Below, piece after piece: positions 6,908 through 8,043 of a stretch of DNA of 8,043 nt. The notes under the pieces are model-generated. The model worked only from the letters and a program-made list of their open reading frames with translations, was not told where the DNA came from and did not search any database. Made by a program: the position numbers and the translations under genes. Source of the stretch: Flavisolibacter sp. Lineage in GTDB: Bacteria; Bacteroidota; Bacteroidia; Chitinophagales; Chitinophagaceae. Each line of letters begins with the position of its first letter. Position 1 is the stretch's first letter. The DNA lies in the NCBI GenBank assembly GCA_017745135.1, contig JAGIAB010000131.1:1-8043 (forward strand). The letters run 5' to 3'.

Positions 6908-8043
6908 TTATTGAGGACAGGGCAGAATCACTTTGATTTTACATCCTCTTCCCGGGTGGCTTTCCAGTTCAAAAGTCCCGTTCAGGCTTTCAGCTCTTGT
7001 TTGCATGTTCACTAACCCAATACCATTTTTGGTTTCGCTTACTGCAAAGCCCTTTCCATTATCTGCAATTACTAACTGGATTGTCTCCTGCTTATGCTCC
7101 AGTTGTACCGAAACCTCAGAGGCTTCAGAATGTTTGATCACATTGTGAAGTTGTTCCTGCAGTATTCGATACACTCCAAGATGCAGTTCCTGTCTTAACA
7201 CCGGTTCCGCTAAGCCGGACATCTGGCAGGTAATTTTTACTTTGCTGGTTTCGTTGATCGATTCAATAAGATCGTTTATGGATTCCTGGAGGCTGATCTT
7301 TCCAAGTGTAGGTGCAGAAAGACGTTTGGATAAACTACGGATCTCATTGATGCAATTTTGCAAATAGTTTATAGAACGTGGCAGGATAGATTGGGGTTCC
7401 GCAACACCATCCAATACCATTTCGTTATGAAGCTTTACGGTTGTCAGTACCTGGTTGATGTTGTCGTGCAGTTCCAGTCCAATGAGTGAACGCTCATTTT
7501 CCTGTGCACGAATGACCGCTTCGGTGATCAACTGGTGCCGGAGTTTTGCTTCTTCTTCACGGGCCGCTTTCTGATCATTGATTTCTTTATTCAGTGCCTC
7601 CGACAGTTGCAAATGTTTTTTATTGCGGCGGTAATTGTTGTAAATGAGATAAAGGATCGCCATTGCCATCAGTGAAAGAACGATGGCTACATTACGAGAG
7701 GCAAGGGCCACTTCCTTGTCTTTCTTCAAAACAGCAATCTGCATTTGCTGGTCTTTGTCTTTAAGCTGCCTGACAACGTCTGCGGCTGTTAACAATTTTT
7801 GTTCTGTTGCAATTGAGTCGTTGAGCGTTGAATAGTTTTTTAAATATTTTAGAGCAAAACCGTATTGGCCGCTTTGCTCATAATAAGCAGCAGTAAGACG
7901 GTTCCATTCCAACCGCTGGCTGGAGCTTGCCAGGGCCAGCCGGCTTTTCATTTTCTGGAGAATAGCAAACATGGAAGCCAGGTCTTTTTTCCTGCTGTAA
8001 ATTTCTGCCAACTGCAATTTTATCGTTTGTGCAAATTCAACTT
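6908..8043 (-). CDS. NarL-partner (HisKA_3) sensor histidine kinase with TPR-like N-terminus, 5' end missing
   Basis: The C-terminal 378 residues of a sensor kinase whose start lies beyond the right edge; the frame is open to base 8043, and the TTG near 8015 sits inside repeat-like sequence, so it is not a credible start. The visible N-terminal part is helical with TPR character (for example AAYYEQSGQYGFALKYLKNY around 7838-7891). A single membrane segment (NVAIVLSLMAMAILYLIYNN, about 7634-7693) follows, then a coiled coil and a HisKA_3 dimerisation domain, RAQENERSLIGLELHDNINQ, with the phosphoacceptor His encoded at 7466-7468. The ATPase domain has HNVIKHS (about 7127-7147), DNGKGF near 7046-7063, and GIGLVNM near 7004-7024. 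This TPR-TM-HisKA_3 layout is common in Bacteroidota and normally pairs with a LuxR/NarL-type response regulator; none is inside the window. The 3' end converges on the aminopeptidase gene. Confidence 0.9.
   Translation of the reverse strand, partial: VEFAQTIKLQLAEIYSRKKDLASMFAILQKMKSRLALASSSQRLEWNRLTAAYYEQSGQYGFALKYLKNYSTLNDSIATEQKLLTAADVVRQLKDKDQQMQIAVLKKDKEVALASRNVAIVLSLMAMAILYLIYNNYRRNKKHLQLSEALNKEINDQKAAREEEAKLRHQLITEAVIRAQENERSLIGLELHDNINQVLTTVKLHNEMVLDGVAEPQSILPRSINYLQNCINEIRSLSKRLSAPTLGKISLQESINDLIESINETSKVKITCQMSGLAEPVLRQELHLGVYRILQEQLHNVIKHSEASEVSVQLEHKQETIQLVIADNGKGFAVSETKNGIGLVNMQTRAESLNGTFELESHPGRGCKIKVILPCPQ

Noticed and set aside
1..8043. CRISPR arrays, tRNA or rRNA genes, insertion sequences, phage genes or toxin-antitoxin pairs
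   Set aside because: Reading both strands showed no spaced direct repeats, cloverleaf-like segments, transposase or integrase motifs, or paired small genes.

Overview
The window looks like a chromosomal segment of a Bacteroidota bacterium, most plausibly a Chitinophagaceae-type soil or plant-debris organism. This rests on moderate-to-low GC, six start regions with no convincing Shine-Dalgarno sequence, and protein types common there: a secreted GH67 alpha-glucuronidase, a Lys-rich LTxxQ periplasmic protein, an M29 aminopeptidase with the 'FDENxGGxFGNTHIALG' signature, and large membrane histidine kinases. The taxonomic call is inference from composition and family character; no search was run.

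Layout. (1) Bases 63-1388, minus strand: the first 442 codons of a secreted alpha-glucuronidase with all three catalytic acids. Bases 1 to about 62 do not continue this gene. They are about 72% GC and read in another frame like the C-terminal part of a proteobacterial Bug/TctC binding protein, so the left edge is probably an assembly or library chimera. (2) Bases 1389-1671: a leader with a perfect LacI-family operator pattern (TGnAAnCGnTTnCA) about 60 bp upstream of the glucuronidase start, and a minus-strand hairpin plus T-run further upstream. (3) 1672-2082, plus: small exported LTxxQ protein, followed by a strong intrinsic terminator. (4) 2210-2593, minus: GIY-YIG-superfamily protein. (5) 2683-4689, minus: 668-residue hybrid-free sensor kinase with a NIT-like periplasmic domain. 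(6) 4905-5603 and 5650-6867, plus: a RibD-C/DHFR-like reductase and an M29 aminopeptidase, 46 bp apart and probably co-transcribed. (7) 6908-8043, minus: a NarL-partner type (HisKA_3) kinase with TPR-like N-terminal sequence, running off the right edge.

How the genes fit together: mostly they look like independent housekeeping, sensory and accessory units, not one system. The glucuronidase with its LacI-type operator suggests glucuronoxylan use under sugar-responsive control. Two unrelated kinases are present with no response regulator in view; the right-hand one may have its regulator beyond the edge. I found no convincing undescribed multi-gene system, CRISPR array, insertion sequence, tRNA or rRNA. 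The most notable items are the chimeric left end, the operator, and the NIT-like sensor kinase without a visible partner.
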